From: Paenibacillus sp. FSL W8-0426
GTDB taxonomy: Bacteria > Bacillota > Bacilli > Paenibacillales > Paenibacillaceae
Assembly (NCBI RefSeq): GCF_037969725.1
Contig: NZ_CP150203.1
Coordinates: forward strand, 3,984,001 to 4,048,000
DNA length: 64,000 bases
Reading direction: 5' to 3'
Positions 8,514 to 17,007 of this stretch are shown here, piece by piece. The notes under the pieces were generated by a model. That model was not told where the DNA came from. It searched no databases and worked only from the letters and a program-made list of their open reading frames with translations. The translations under genes were made by a program, and so were the position numbers. Position 1 is the first letter of the stretch; every line of letters starts with the position of its first letter.

Positions 8514-9089
8514 TTATTGAAATTGGCGGGGTTTCTCCTCAACATGAAGTTTTGCTTGAAGGCCGCTCTCTCCGGATAAGGGTTCCGTTTCAGGGTGAGG
8601 AAAATAGGCCTCGAACATTCGCTGCAAGTCCTTTCTCGTTACCGGCGCGGCTTCGGGGTACAGCTCATAGCCAAGCTCTCCGTTATTTTCAATGGTACCC
8701 GACTTTACATCTTCAACTCGAGAAATGCCTGCCATGCGCAGGCGCTTTTCCAGATCGTCAACAGAAATTCGCAGCTTGTGCAAATTGTTCGTGTCAAGCT
8801 TACCTTCGCGGATCACCGACACGCTTTTTCCCTTTAAGATCGATTCCATAACGTTTGAGCGTAAAGTAATCCATTCAACAAGGATGAGGAAACCGATAAA
8901 AACGGCAAGTGCCAGAATCGTTTCCTTCATCCCCTTCCCGCTTACTTGAGTGCCAAGCACCGTGCCAATGCTCAATAAAATGATGATTTGAGGAATCGTC
9001 ATTTGTGAGATGGATTTCCGCCCCGCAATCCTTAAAAAGAGCGTGCCGATGCAAGCTAAAAAAATCGTGCTCCAGAATATCATCCACAT
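8514..9089 (-). CDS. DUF421-family membrane protein (YetF/YrbG-like)
   Basis: This protein of about 191 residues has three N-terminal membrane helices (about 1-20, 30-50 and 55-75) followed by the conserved cytoplasmic DUF421 domain (IRKGK-type segment VIREGKLDTNNLHKLRISVDDL). The family is common in spore-formers and its molecular function is unresolved; some members are linked to spore or envelope properties. The start is placed at ATG 9089 because GGGAGGA ends seven bases upstream; the ATG at 9095 would touch the ribosome site. The C-terminal tail (about 165-191) is polar. It shares a terminator with the LacI gene and appears monocistronic. Confidence 0.85.
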   Translation of the reverse strand: MWMIFWSTIFLACIGTLFLRIAGRKSISQMTIPQIIILLSIGTVLGTQVSGKGMKETILALAVFIGFLILVEWITLRSNVMESILKGKSVSVIREGKLDTNNLHKLRISVDDLEKRLRMAGISRVEDVKSGTIENNGELGYELYPEAAPVTRKDLQRMFEAYFPHPETEPLSGESGLQAKLHVEEKPRQFQ

Positions 9090-9239
9090 TTGCATTCCTC
9101 CCGATGTTTCACTGTTCTACAAGCGTTCCCCAAAATAAAGGAAATCATGAGAAAAGCTCCATCGCAAAGTCTGGAGGAAGCCGGCGAGAGCCGAATTCAA
9201 CTTTCGAGTCTTGGAAAATGAACGTTTTCAAAGAAACAT

Positions 9240-9270
9240 GAAAGAAAGCCGCTAAATTAGCGACTTTCAG
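9240..9270 (-). terminator. terminator after the YjcZ-type gene
   Basis: The stem GAAAG-CGCT / AGCG-CTTTC has one mismatch and is followed on the minus strand by a T-rich run. It lies about 55 bases after the small gene's stop. Confidence 0.6.
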
Positions 9271-9322
9271 GAGAATAATGTTCTAGCCTCGCAACCATAG
9301 CGAGAAACGAAATCTCATTTTA

Positions 9323-9463
9323 TTAGACCAAGAACGCCTTGGAGATAATAACCAACAGAATAAAGAGCACAAGAATTGCGCCGATGGAGGTAAAGCCACC
9401 GTATGCACCTGCTCCTCCTACATTTCCACTTCCTACTCCATTGCCGTACCCAACATCACTCAT
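9323..9463 (-). CDS. YjcZ-family tiny membrane protein (46 aa)
   Basis: A hand-translated ORF of 46 residues starts MSDVGYGNGVG and ends in a single hydrophobic helix (FTSIGAILVLFILLVIISKAFLV). Glycine and tyrosine-rich residues precede the helix. This is the pattern of the YjcZ/tiny transmembrane family (PF09680-like) of Bacillales, whose members are often sporulation-expressed. The ribosome site AGGAGGAAG lies eight bases before the ATG, and a terminator follows. The role is unknown; single-helix membrane anchoring is the only thing the sequence shows. Confidence 0.85.
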   Translation of the reverse strand: MSDVGYGNGVGSGNVGGAGAYGGFTSIGAILVLFILLVIISKAFLV

Positions 9464-9836
9464 TCTTCTTCCTCCTCTTTTGTGGTATAGAATAGATTAT
9501 TCATGTACATCCGAATTGACAAGGCTACTTGGAAAAAGGGCTTTAAAGAAACTGCAGCGCCTATATAACTCGATATGTCACTCCGTCTTGTACCCTTTCT
9601 CCACTCCGGGTTAGAACCACCTTTTTACGGCAATATCCTGCGGCAAATCCTCGGGAGTCACTTCATATGTTAAAATCTTTATAAAGATCAAAAATCACCA
9701 TAACTGCCGAAAACAGCTTTACGTTTGAAATCGTTACATTTATATTTGAATGTGAGAAATGTAACTACTTTGGCACCCGCCACTATCGAAGTGGGAGAAT
9801 TCAGACAATACGTTGTTAAAAGGAATGTTAAACATA
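9464..9836. other. 373-base intergenic stretch with a 9-bp dyad
   Basis: No gene is supported here. It must hold the divergent promoters for the YjcZ-type gene and the hybrid kinase. A perfect inverted repeat, GTTACATTT (9733-9741) and AAATGTAAC (9757-9765), with a 15-base spacer lies about 70 bases before the kinase start and could be a regulator site. Confidence 0.4.
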
Positions 9837-12800
9837 ATGCCCACCAAAAAACATCACCGTGTTAAAGTTGCCAAATTATTCTTGCATATTGTTGTATTTG
9901 TTATTTTCCTAAGCATCCTCTTGGGAATCCGCTGGCTTTGGCTCGATACATATGCTCCTCCTTCAGATCAACCGAAAGCCGCCGGCGGAGTTTTGGATCT
10001 AAGAGGCTGGGATCTAATGAATTCGAAGCCCATCAACTTAAATGGGGACTGGGCCTTTTATTCGAATACGCTAATCAATGAAACAGAATGGAAAGAGCTA
10101 GCGAAGCAGACCTATGCAGAAGTACCCGGGGACTGGAAAAGTGCTAACGGAGCTACATCTTCATTAGGTAACGGTACGTATCGGCTCCGTATATTGCTGG
10201 ATCGCCCGATTTCGGTCCCCATATCATTATGGGTACAGGGAATCCAATCTGCCGCCACAGTGGATATCAACGATGAAACCGTAGCCAGAATGGGAATGAC
10301 GGGAGAAGCCGGTCAAGCCTCCTACCTCCCAAACCGCAGCTCTTTCATCGTCGATTACATGCCTGACCCTGATGCTCGTGAGCTGGATATCATCATCCGT
10401 GTCGCCAACAATGAACATCCGTTTTTGGGAGGTATAGTAAAACCGATCAAGTTCGGAACACACATCGCGATCCAGAAGGAAAACGGAACCTCCGTGGACC
10501 TTCAGCTTGTCATGTTTGTTGTCTTGATGCTCCACGGCGTATATGCTTTCATCTTGTACACATTCAATCCGAGGCAGCGGTCCATACTTGATTTCTTCTT
10601 GCTGCTGCTCGCAGCCGCTTTAACCGTTGTACTATCCAACGACACCCTATTGGTTAGATGGTTACCGATCAACTATGAATGGGAAGTCAAGTTAGCCATG
10701 CTTTCGTACTCCTGGCTGTCCTATTTTATCTGGAAGCTGAGCCGCAGCATTACCTCTTCGAAGCCTAGAGTATGGTTTACGATATTCAGTTCATTTTTTG
10801 TCCTTTACACGGCCGTGATCTTCATCGCCCCCGTGCCTTGGGTTCATTTTCTCTCCAAGTACCGGGTGTTTGCCGTATTTTACCTATTCCCCATCCTGCA
10901 CTCGCTTCTGTTATTCGCCAAAATGGTCATCCATCGCAAGGAAGGTTCCATTTTTTTGCTTCTTTCGGCCAGCGGCGTATTAGCAAGTTCACTCTGGGGT
11001 TCTATAGGGAGATATCAGGAACTCCCTGCCGTGTATTATCCGGTCGATGTACTCGCAGCCATTATCGGTTTTTCCGCCTACTGGTTTAAGCAGTATTTTC
11101 GTAATGTCCGCCAAATCAGCAAATTGAACGGCAAGCTGAAGATAGCGGACCAAATGAAGGATCGTTTTCTAGCCAATACGTCTCATGAATTACGGACACC
11201 GCTGCACGGAATATTGAATATTTCCATCGGTCTGGCAGAACGCGAGAAAGAAAAGCTTAGCAAGCAGAGCAACGAAGACCTGAGCCTTTTGATTACGATC
11301 AGCCGCCGGATGTCGTATTTGATCAATGACTTACTGGATGCCATCCTTCTTCAGGAGAAACGAATCCAGCTGCAGACCAGCAGCGTTTCCCTCGTTTCCG
11401 TCGTCAAGGGGGTGTTCGGTTTATTAAAATATATGACCGAAGGCAAACCTGTCCGGCTGATCATGGATATTCCGGATTCGCTCCCCGTCGTTCAGGCAGA
11501 TGAGAAACGGTTGAGTCAAGTTTTCATTAATTTGGTGCACAATGCGATAAAGTACACGGAGAAGGGCTCCATCACCGTATCAGCCGTTGCAAACGGCAGT
11601 ACAATGACCATCATGGTATCCGATACAGGAGTCGGGATGGACCAAGAAACGATGCAGCGGGTATTTCTTCGATATGAACAAGGCGATCAAGGGTTAAACG
11701 AGGCGCAGGGAATCGGGCTTGGCCTGAACATCAGCAGGGAGCTCGTAGAGCTGCACGGCGGCGAACTTACCGTTTCATCCGAACCGGGAAAAGGAACGAC
11801 GTTTTCCTTTACCCTGCCGCTGGCGGATACTGCTGCAGATCGCTTTGTATCGCAAACAGTGTTGCCGGTAGTCGGGGAAGATGCTTACTACGAGCTAACA
11901 GCTAGCCAAGAATTCAATAAAAATGATGATTCGATGGGAATGCCGCCAGCCTTTCTGTCGAATAAACATCCCGTTCAGATCTTGGCTGTGGATGACGACC
12001 CTGTAAACTTGAGAATTTTGGCCGGCTTGCTCTCTGTAGAACCGTACCATTTGAGATGTACAGTTTCGGTTGCCGAAGCGCTCGAGCTTCTCGGTTCGCA
12101 ATCCTGGGATCTGCTTATTACGGACGTCATGATGCCGGAAATGTCAGGCTATGACCTTACTCGCGCTGTAAGAACCCGTTATAATGCTTCAGAACTTCCT
12201 GTGCTGCTGTTAACGGCGCGAAGCGAACCGGCCGATGTGTATGCCGGTTTCCAGTCCGGTGCTAACGATTATGTAACGAAGCCGGTTGATCCGGTGGAAT
12301 TAAGATACCGAATCCATTCCTTGATCACATTGAAGCATACGGTCGACGACCGCATGCAAATGGAAGCTGCTTATATGCAAGCTCAGATCCACCCTCACTT
12401 TTTGTTCAACACGTTAAATACGATCGTGGCGCTTAGCGACATCGATATTAAACGCATGCAGAACCTGGTGCAGTCATTCAGTTCCTACTTGCAAATCAGT
12501 TTCAGTTACGGAAATCGGGATCGGCTGGTACCGCTGCAGCAGGAGCTGGAGCTTGTGCAAGCTTACTTATACGTAGAAAAAGAGAGGCATGGAGATCGTC
12601 TTAACGTTGTATGGGAGGTTGACTCGGAAGTGAACGCCCTCATCCCGCCGCTGGCCATTCAGCCGATCGTGGAGAATGCCGTTCGGCATGGTATGATGGC
12701 AAAAGTCAACGGAGGCACAATATGGATTCGAATTGCTCGGGATGCAGACTCGATATCGATTGAATTGAAAGATGACGGGCCTGGTATGGAACCTGATACA

Positions 12801-13025
12801 GTTGCCCAATTACTGAATGCTCCTCATCCGGGGGACAGAGGGATCGGAATTTACAACACGAACCGTCGACTGATGCAAACCTTTGGCAGCGGGTTGGTCA
12901 TCCAAAGCGTTAAACATCAAGGTACCACCGTTTCTTTTAAAATCCCGGCCGATTCGCAGGTGATTAAGGATTCTTTCAACCCATTAAACGTTTATGACAT
13001 AAACAGAAATTCAAATCGACATTGA
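9837..13025 (+). CDS. hybrid sensor kinase: 7TM sensor, HisKA kinase, receiver, LytS-type kinase
   Basis: A very large signalling protein (about 1062 residues). In order: a membrane helix (about 15-35); an extracellular jelly-roll-like domain opening LDLRGWDLMNSKPINLNGDW (about 55-210); seven hydrophobic helices (about 225-410), resembling 7TMR-DISM sensors; a HisKA dimerisation domain with the phospho-His in SHELRTPLHG (about 450); a HATPase domain (DTGVGMD, GIGLGL); a receiver with Asp in LLITDVMMPEMSG (about 763); and a second kinase core of the LytS/YesM class (QIHPHFLFNTLN, His about 854; GPGM, GIGIYNTNRRL). No output DNA-binding domain is present, so a partner must lie elsewhere. The start is uncertain: ATG 9837 has AAAGGA twelve bases upstream; TTG 9813 and ATG 9825 are alternatives. 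Confidence 0.88.
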   Translation: MPTKKHHRVKVAKLFLHIVVFVIFLSILLGIRWLWLDTYAPPSDQPKAAGGVLDLRGWDLMNSKPINLNGDWAFYSNTLINETEWKELAKQTYAEVPGDWKSANGATSSLGNGTYRLRILLDRPISVPISLWVQGIQSAATVDINDETVARMGMTGEAGQASYLPNRSSFIVDYMPDPDARELDIIIRVANNEHPFLGGIVKPIKFGTHIAIQKENGTSVDLQLVMFVVLMLHGVYAFILYTFNPRQRSILDFFLLLLAAALTVVLSNDTLLVRWLPINYEWEVKLAMLSYSWLSYFIWKLSRSITSSKPRVWFTIFSSFFVLYTAVIFIAPVPWVHFLSKYRVFAVFYLFPILHSLLLFAKMVIHRKEGSIFLLLSASGVLASSLWGSIGRYQELPAVYYPVDVLAAIIGFSAYWFKQYFRNVRQISKLNGKLKIADQMKDRFLANTSHELRTPLHGILNISIGLAEREKEKLSKQSNEDLSLLITISRRMSYLINDLLDAILLQEKRIQLQTSSVSLVSVVKGVFGLLKYMTEGKPVRLIMDIPDSLPVVQADEKRLSQVFINLVHNAIKYTEKGSITVSAVANGSTMTIMVSDTGVGMDQETMQRVFLRYEQGDQGLNEAQGIGLGLNISRELVELHGGELTVSSEPGKGTTFSFTLPLADTAADRFVSQTVLPVVGEDAYYELTASQEFNKNDDSMGMPPAFLSNKHPVQILAVDDDPVNLRILAGLLSVEPYHLRCTVSVAEALELLGSQSWDLLITDVMMPEMSGYDLTRAVRTRYNASELPVLLLTARSEPADVYAGFQSGANDYVTKPVDPVELRYRIHSLITLKHTVDDRMQMEAAYMQAQIHPHFLFNTLNTIVALSDIDIKRMQNLVQSFSSYLQISFSYGNRDRLVPLQQELELVQAYLYVEKERHGDRLNVVWEVDSEVNALIPPLAIQPIVENAVRHGMMAKVNGGTIWIRIARDADSISIELKDDGPGMEPDTVAQLLNAPHPGDRGIGIYNTNRRLMQTFGSGLVIQSVKHQGTTVSFKIPADSQVIKDSFNPLNVYDINRNSNRH

Positions 13026-13076
13026 TGCAGTCTGTGAATGAATAGAAAGAAACGACCTGGATGACGATTTCACAAT

Positions 13077-13118
13077 AAAAGCAGCGGATTTCCGTTAAAG
13101 CGGAAAGCGCTGCTTTAT
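13077..13118. terminator. strong bidirectional terminator
   Basis: A long hairpin, AAGCAGCG with an inner TTTCCG/CGGAAA stem and CGCTGCTT, is flanked by A and T runs on both sides. It serves the convergent hybrid kinase and serine hydrolase genes. Confidence 0.85.
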
Positions 13119-13147
13119 TGTTACTTGCTCCGTAGCGGATATGTTTA

Positions 13148-15190
13148 TTATAATCCGGATATCAGAACTTGAATAAACCGATCCCAAATGACGGCAGCTT
13201 CCTTGCGCAGCAGTGAATCTTGCGACCGGTAGTTTACGACCCCCGTATTGCTAGTGGTTACATCAGGACCATAGATCCCCGCTCCCACGACAAATTTGAC
13301 GGCTTCTTCAGCCCAGGGAGCAGGATGATCGGCGATCTTCGCCGAAATCTTGGGCATGTTAAAGCTTGAAGAAAGCCTCCAGAGAATCGTAGCCGCTTCT
13401 TGACGGGTAATGATACGATCCGGATGGAACATTTCATCGGAAGTGCCTGTCAATACTCCGATTTCTGCGAGTTTCTGAATCGAAGCTCCGTATTTGTGTC
13501 CTTCGATATCTTTAAAAAATGGCGGCTTTTCAGAAGGTTTTACATTGGCAAACTTCAACAATTGGTTTGCAAATTCACCTCTCGTAACAGCCTCTTCCGG
13601 AAAGAAACGGGAGTCTTGCTTTTCGTTGTCGTCTTGCATGAACAGTTTGGCAGAGGTATATATAGCCTCCGAGTATGCGTCATTACCTACGTCAACGTAT
13701 TTAGGAAGATCCGGGATTTTAGCAAACCATGAGTCGGGTGCAATGTAATCCAGATCGATGATTTCTCCCTCGTCATCCTTCTTGAATGCAGCTTGATTGC
13801 CCTCTTCATCGACGAATAACAGATCCCCGACGGGTTTTAACGTATGTGTTCCATTCGGACCGGAAATCGAAAGCTTTCCCGCTTGTTTCTTGATATCAAA
13901 AAACAGGAAAGGCTGCCGAAGATGGCGATATGTTCCGACAAACGCATCCAGCTCATTGGCATCGAGCGGCCACTCTTGTTCTTCCTGCTTTTCTTGGGGG
14001 AAATAATGGTCCATAAATGCAGTGAACAATTCTTCCCTTATGTCTTGACTCGCGTCACTGTTCGTAATGACAAAACCACCCACTTTTTGATCCGGCATTA
14101 ACCACATCCAGGAATGATATCCGGGCAGATCCCCTCCTTTTCCAATAACCAATTGGCCATTGTAGGCGTGGCGATAAAATTTTTCGAATCCTAAAGCCAT
14201 CGTGGGCACCTGCTCTTGAATGGACACCTGCGTGCGATGCATTTCCTCTGTCGTTGATGTAGAGAGGATCTCGGCATTGCCGAGCCTGCCTCCATTCAAA
14301 TGGGCCAACATAAATCGAGCCATGTCGCTGCTCGTGCCAAACATTCCTCCGTCCGGGACAATAAAAGGAACGTTCGGATACTGCTCCTTGGGTTGGCCAT
14401 CGGCACCGTAACCTGTAGCCAGATTTTTTTTGATTTGTTCCGTCATGCGGAAATCACTGTTATTCATTCCTAGAGGTGCAAAAACGTGCTTCTGCACATA
14501 TTCCTCAAAAGGATCACCTGCTACTTGCTGAAGAATGTATCCCTGGAGATTAAAAGCAAAGTTATCATACCGGTAACTCTCACCTGGTGTTCTTACAACG
14601 GTCGGCATGTTTTCTTGAATAAATTGTTCTAAAGACTGTTCTTCGTTATTCGATGAAATGTAATCCGTATAATCGAAGCCAGTGGTATGCGTCATTAAAT
14701 GTCTCATGGTCAGGGGGCTTCCAGTCTGGTTCTTGATGGGGATTCCTTCAAGATATTGTTCTATATTTTCGTCGAGATCGATCTTCCCCTGCTCAACGAG
14801 CCGCATTACCGCAGTCGCAGTCATTACTTTCGAGATGGAGGCCATTCGAAAAATCGTCTGATCAGGATCGACCAAAGATTTCGTTTCCAGGTCGGAAAAA
14901 CCGTACCCTTTGTTTAACAACACCTTGTTATCTGCAACAACTACAAAGGCTGCACCGACAAGTTTCTTTTGGATATCAGGCCGGTTAAAAAATTCATCCG
15001 CAAATTGCTCCACTTCGGCCGCAGTCGACGGCCCTTGATCATGGAGGGTTTGTTCTAATCCGGACCTGTTTTCGCTCCCGGCGACGGAGTACCCAAATGC
15101 CGTCTGACCTGATATTAGTGCAGCCATCAATAAGCTTACCGTAATCAGATTAAGTTTCTTTGAAGCCCGTAGGCCTCTTCTCTTTTCCAT
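13148..15190 (-). CDS. surface serine hydrolase (beta-lactamase/PBP fold) with C-terminal SLH domains
   Basis: This secreted 680-residue protein has a signal peptide (about 1-33, ending AFG). The class C beta-lactamase-like catalytic domain (about 50-400) shows SISK (Ser-x-x-Lys), the tyrosine motif YDNFAFN and a KGG-like GKGGDLPGYHS. A middle beta-rich stretch (about 410-500) resembles the DUF3471-type tail of such hydrolases. The last about 180 residues form S-layer homology repeats: one opening FFPEEAVTRGEFANQLLKF, one clear (FHPDRIITRQEAATILWRL), and one degenerate near the end. Such proteins are D-amino-acid peptidases or esterases; here it is probably tethered to the secondary wall polymer. 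Drug resistance is unlikely from this architecture. A GAGG ribosome site precedes ATG 15190. Confidence 0.87.
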   Translation of the reverse strand: MEKRRGLRASKKLNLITVSLLMAALISGQTAFGYSVAGSENRSGLEQTLHDQGPSTAAEVEQFADEFFNRPDIQKKLVGAAFVVVADNKVLLNKGYGFSDLETKSLVDPDQTIFRMASISKVMTATAVMRLVEQGKIDLDENIEQYLEGIPIKNQTGSPLTMRHLMTHTTGFDYTDYISSNNEEQSLEQFIQENMPTVVRTPGESYRYDNFAFNLQGYILQQVAGDPFEEYVQKHVFAPLGMNNSDFRMTEQIKKNLATGYGADGQPKEQYPNVPFIVPDGGMFGTSSDMARFMLAHLNGGRLGNAEILSTSTTEEMHRTQVSIQEQVPTMALGFEKFYRHAYNGQLVIGKGGDLPGYHSWMWLMPDQKVGGFVITNSDASQDIREELFTAFMDHYFPQEKQEEQEWPLDANELDAFVGTYRHLRQPFLFFDIKKQAGKLSISGPNGTHTLKPVGDLLFVDEEGNQAAFKKDDEGEIIDLDYIAPDSWFAKIPDLPKYVDVGNDAYSEAIYTSAKLFMQDDNEKQDSRFFPEEAVTRGEFANQLLKFANVKPSEKPPFFKDIEGHKYGASIQKLAEIGVLTGTSDEMFHPDRIITRQEAATILWRLSSSFNMPKISAKIADHPAPWAEEAVKFVVGAGIYGPDVTTSNTGVVNYRSQDSLLRKEAAVIWDRFIQVLISGL

Positions 15191-15227
15191 CGGATAACCT
15201 CGTTTCTAAAGGAATTGTTATTTTCAC

Positions 15228-15458
15228 TTATATAAACCGCACTAATCAATCACACTAGGGCTCTGCGAACGCAGCACCATCTTCCGATCGCGGTTATCCC
15301 CAGTTTTTTTTGGTTCCCCTTTTCTAAGGGGAAAATCCGGTGATAAGCCTATGCTTCCGATACAGCTTTCTTTCAGAAAGCTTTTTAGAACGCTTCGCTT
15401 CTCCAGATCGGTTCTGCCTCTTCGTTAACGTGTGTTTGTTTTTTTGCGGTTTATATAA
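15228..15458. repeat. 231-bp element bounded by perfect 14-bp inverted repeats
   Basis: TTATATAAACCGCA (15228-15241) and its exact reverse complement (15445-15458) bound a GC-mixed segment without an ORF. Inside are several hairpins: TTCCCCTT/AAGGGGAA, AGCTTTCT/AGAAAGCT and CTGCG/CGCAG, and distant CCGATC/GATCGG pairs. I see no clear target-site duplication. It lies in the leader region of the SLH serine hydrolase. It could be a small miniature inverted-repeat element or a structured leader RNA; neither is proved. Confidence 0.45.
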
Positions 15459-15634
15459 ATATTTTATTTATTAAACCTTTATTTTCCATCCGTCTCGAGA
15501 AGGATTATACCTACGATTAAAGACGGAGCCGTTTCTCGCGGCTGCGCCCCGCTCTATTCATGCTGCATTTGTCCTAGCCGTTCGGAAGCGCCCTCACGGG
15601 AGATTTTCCCGGTTGCCCCTTCCGTACATCGCCG
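15459..15634. other. non-coding stretch with hairpins, no gene seen
   Basis: This stretch lies between the inverted-repeat element and the terminator of the SGNH hydrolase. It contains small GC-rich hairpins (GCCG/CGGC, GGGA/TCCC) and a distant CCGTCT/AGACGG pair. I find no open frame with a ribosome site and recognise no RNA family. Confidence 0.35.
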
Positions 15635-15664
15635 AAAAACCTCCGGGCATGTACCCCGAAGGTT
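15635..15664 (-). terminator. terminator of the SGNH/GH43 transcript
   Basis: On the minus strand, AAACCTTCGGG and CCCGGAGGTTT form a stem that is followed by T-rich sequence, about 35 bases after the SGNH hydrolase stop. Confidence 0.75.
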
Positions 15665-15697
15665 TGTGAAGTGTTTCTCTCTTTTTGTTTCGCCGAT

Positions 15698-16978
15698 TTA
15701 CGGCACGTACCCGAAACCCAGTATCGTAAACGACCGGTCCGCATGGTGATCCGCCATGGAAATTTCCACGATGCGTTCCTCCGTTTCCTCTTCATCGCAG
15801 ATCAACATCGCGTGGCAGCGCGTCCAATGAACCTGATGAGGATCGGCAGTCCTCACGAATGCGCCGTTCACCCGAACGTTGGCCGTTCCAAACTCGTCGC
15901 TTCCGGAATCTTTGAAAACCATGATAAGCCGTTTGGCTCGTAAAGTCATTCGAAACGGCGCTTTGCCTGCGGAAGCCGTATGCATCCAGTTATCGGGAAA
16001 CAGTGGCGTGCCGTGCGAATGATCGTCCAATTCGGTCCGCTGCAGGTCCTTATCCGTCTCACAGAAACCACCCGCATCGACCCGGGCGACTGTGCCGGCA
16101 TGTTTTCGGTCGATCAGCTTCATGCCGACGAACCGGTCGCCGATGAGCGGCGGCAGGGCTTGCAGATCGTTCTCTGCATCAAGGAAGGAATGATGCGTCG
16201 TCTCGAACAGCCAGCCCAGACAGTCGGCCATGATTTGGTGCCCGGCATTGGTCGGATGATAGATATCATGGAAAAACTGCGCTTTGCCGATGACCCGGCC
16301 TTCCTCCTCGCTCCGTCCGAACTGCTCCACGACGGCATCTTTAATGCTCACCATCGGCAGCTCATAATGCCATCCTAAGGGGGCGAGGCGGTCCTGAAGA
16401 TTCCAGTCATTCTCGAACACGCTGAACAGCAAGATGACCGCCGGTTTGTTGTCCGCCTGCAGCGCCTGCAGCACCAGACTCTCGTAACATACGCCCCCGG
16501 TCTCGTCGTCGGCATCGTTGACCGCAAACTCCACGACGACGACATCCGGCTGAACCGTGCCTTCCCGGAGCACGTCCCGCTCGTAGCGGACGATGCCCAG
16601 CTCGGAAGGAGTACCGCCGACGCCTGCCTTGATCAGGCGAACCTTGCCTTCGTCCGCAGGTGCGAACATGCTTCGGAAAAGGTCGAAAGACCGATATGCG
16701 TAACAGTTCAGGTGCAGGGGCGCCGCCCCCGCCCCGTGCGTAATGGACCCGCCGATATAAGCGATCGTTACGGGTTTGCCGTCTCGAGCGTTGTCGATGG
16801 CCCGTTTTAATCGGGCATTGTTGCCCTTGTTCAGCAGCGAAGAAGCGATCATTTCCCGGTAGGCGAGGGAATCGCGGTTCAATGCCGCATGGTCTGTTGC
16901 ATCCGGAATACCGATCGGATCTCGCGGCGCTTTGGGACCTTCCGATGGTTGTACCGATCCTGATGGGGGGTCAAACAT
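15698..16978 (-). CDS. SGNH/GDSL-type hydrolase, probable carbohydrate esterase
   Basis: This 426-residue cytoplasmic protein has no signal peptide. It carries the SGNH blocks: GGSIT with the nucleophile Ser (about residue 75), the Gly block GVGGTPSELG, the Asn-type block VVEFAVND, and the catalytic DIYHPTNAGH (Asp, His). A C-terminal beta-rich region (about 285-426) follows. Similar proteins deacetylate plant polysaccharide fragments; the actual ester is unknown. The gene starts 29 bases after the GH43 gene on the same strand, so the pair probably removes acetyl groups and xylose/arabinose from the same imported oligosaccharide. The ribosome site GGAAGG precedes ATG 16978. Confidence 0.8.
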   Translation of the reverse strand: MFDPPSGSVQPSEGPKAPRDPIGIPDATDHAALNRDSLAYREMIASSLLNKGNNARLKRAIDNARDGKPVTIAYIGGSITHGAGAAPLHLNCYAYRSFDLFRSMFAPADEGKVRLIKAGVGGTPSELGIVRYERDVLREGTVQPDVVVVEFAVNDADDETGGVCYESLVLQALQADNKPAVILLFSVFENDWNLQDRLAPLGWHYELPMVSIKDAVVEQFGRSEEEGRVIGKAQFFHDIYHPTNAGHQIMADCLGWLFETTHHSFLDAENDLQALPPLIGDRFVGMKLIDRKHAGTVARVDAGGFCETDKDLQRTELDDHSHGTPLFPDNWMHTASAGKAPFRMTLRAKRLIMVFKDSGSDEFGTANVRVNGAFVRTADPHQVHWTRCHAMLICDEEETEERIVEISMADHHADRSFTILGFGYVP

Positions 16979-17007
16979 GGCTCATCCTTCCTTTCCTCGT
17001 CACGGGG

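Noticed and set aside
13148..15190. Antibiotic resistance beta-lactamase
   Set aside because: SLH anchoring and the large serine-hydrolase layout fit a surface peptidase or esterase; resistance is not supported.
15191..15460. Possible second c-di-AMP riboswitch, from GGGGAACC and a following GGGG on the minus strand
   Set aside because: The defining 3' block CCGAAUCC...CUAACC is absent, so the resemblance is superficial.
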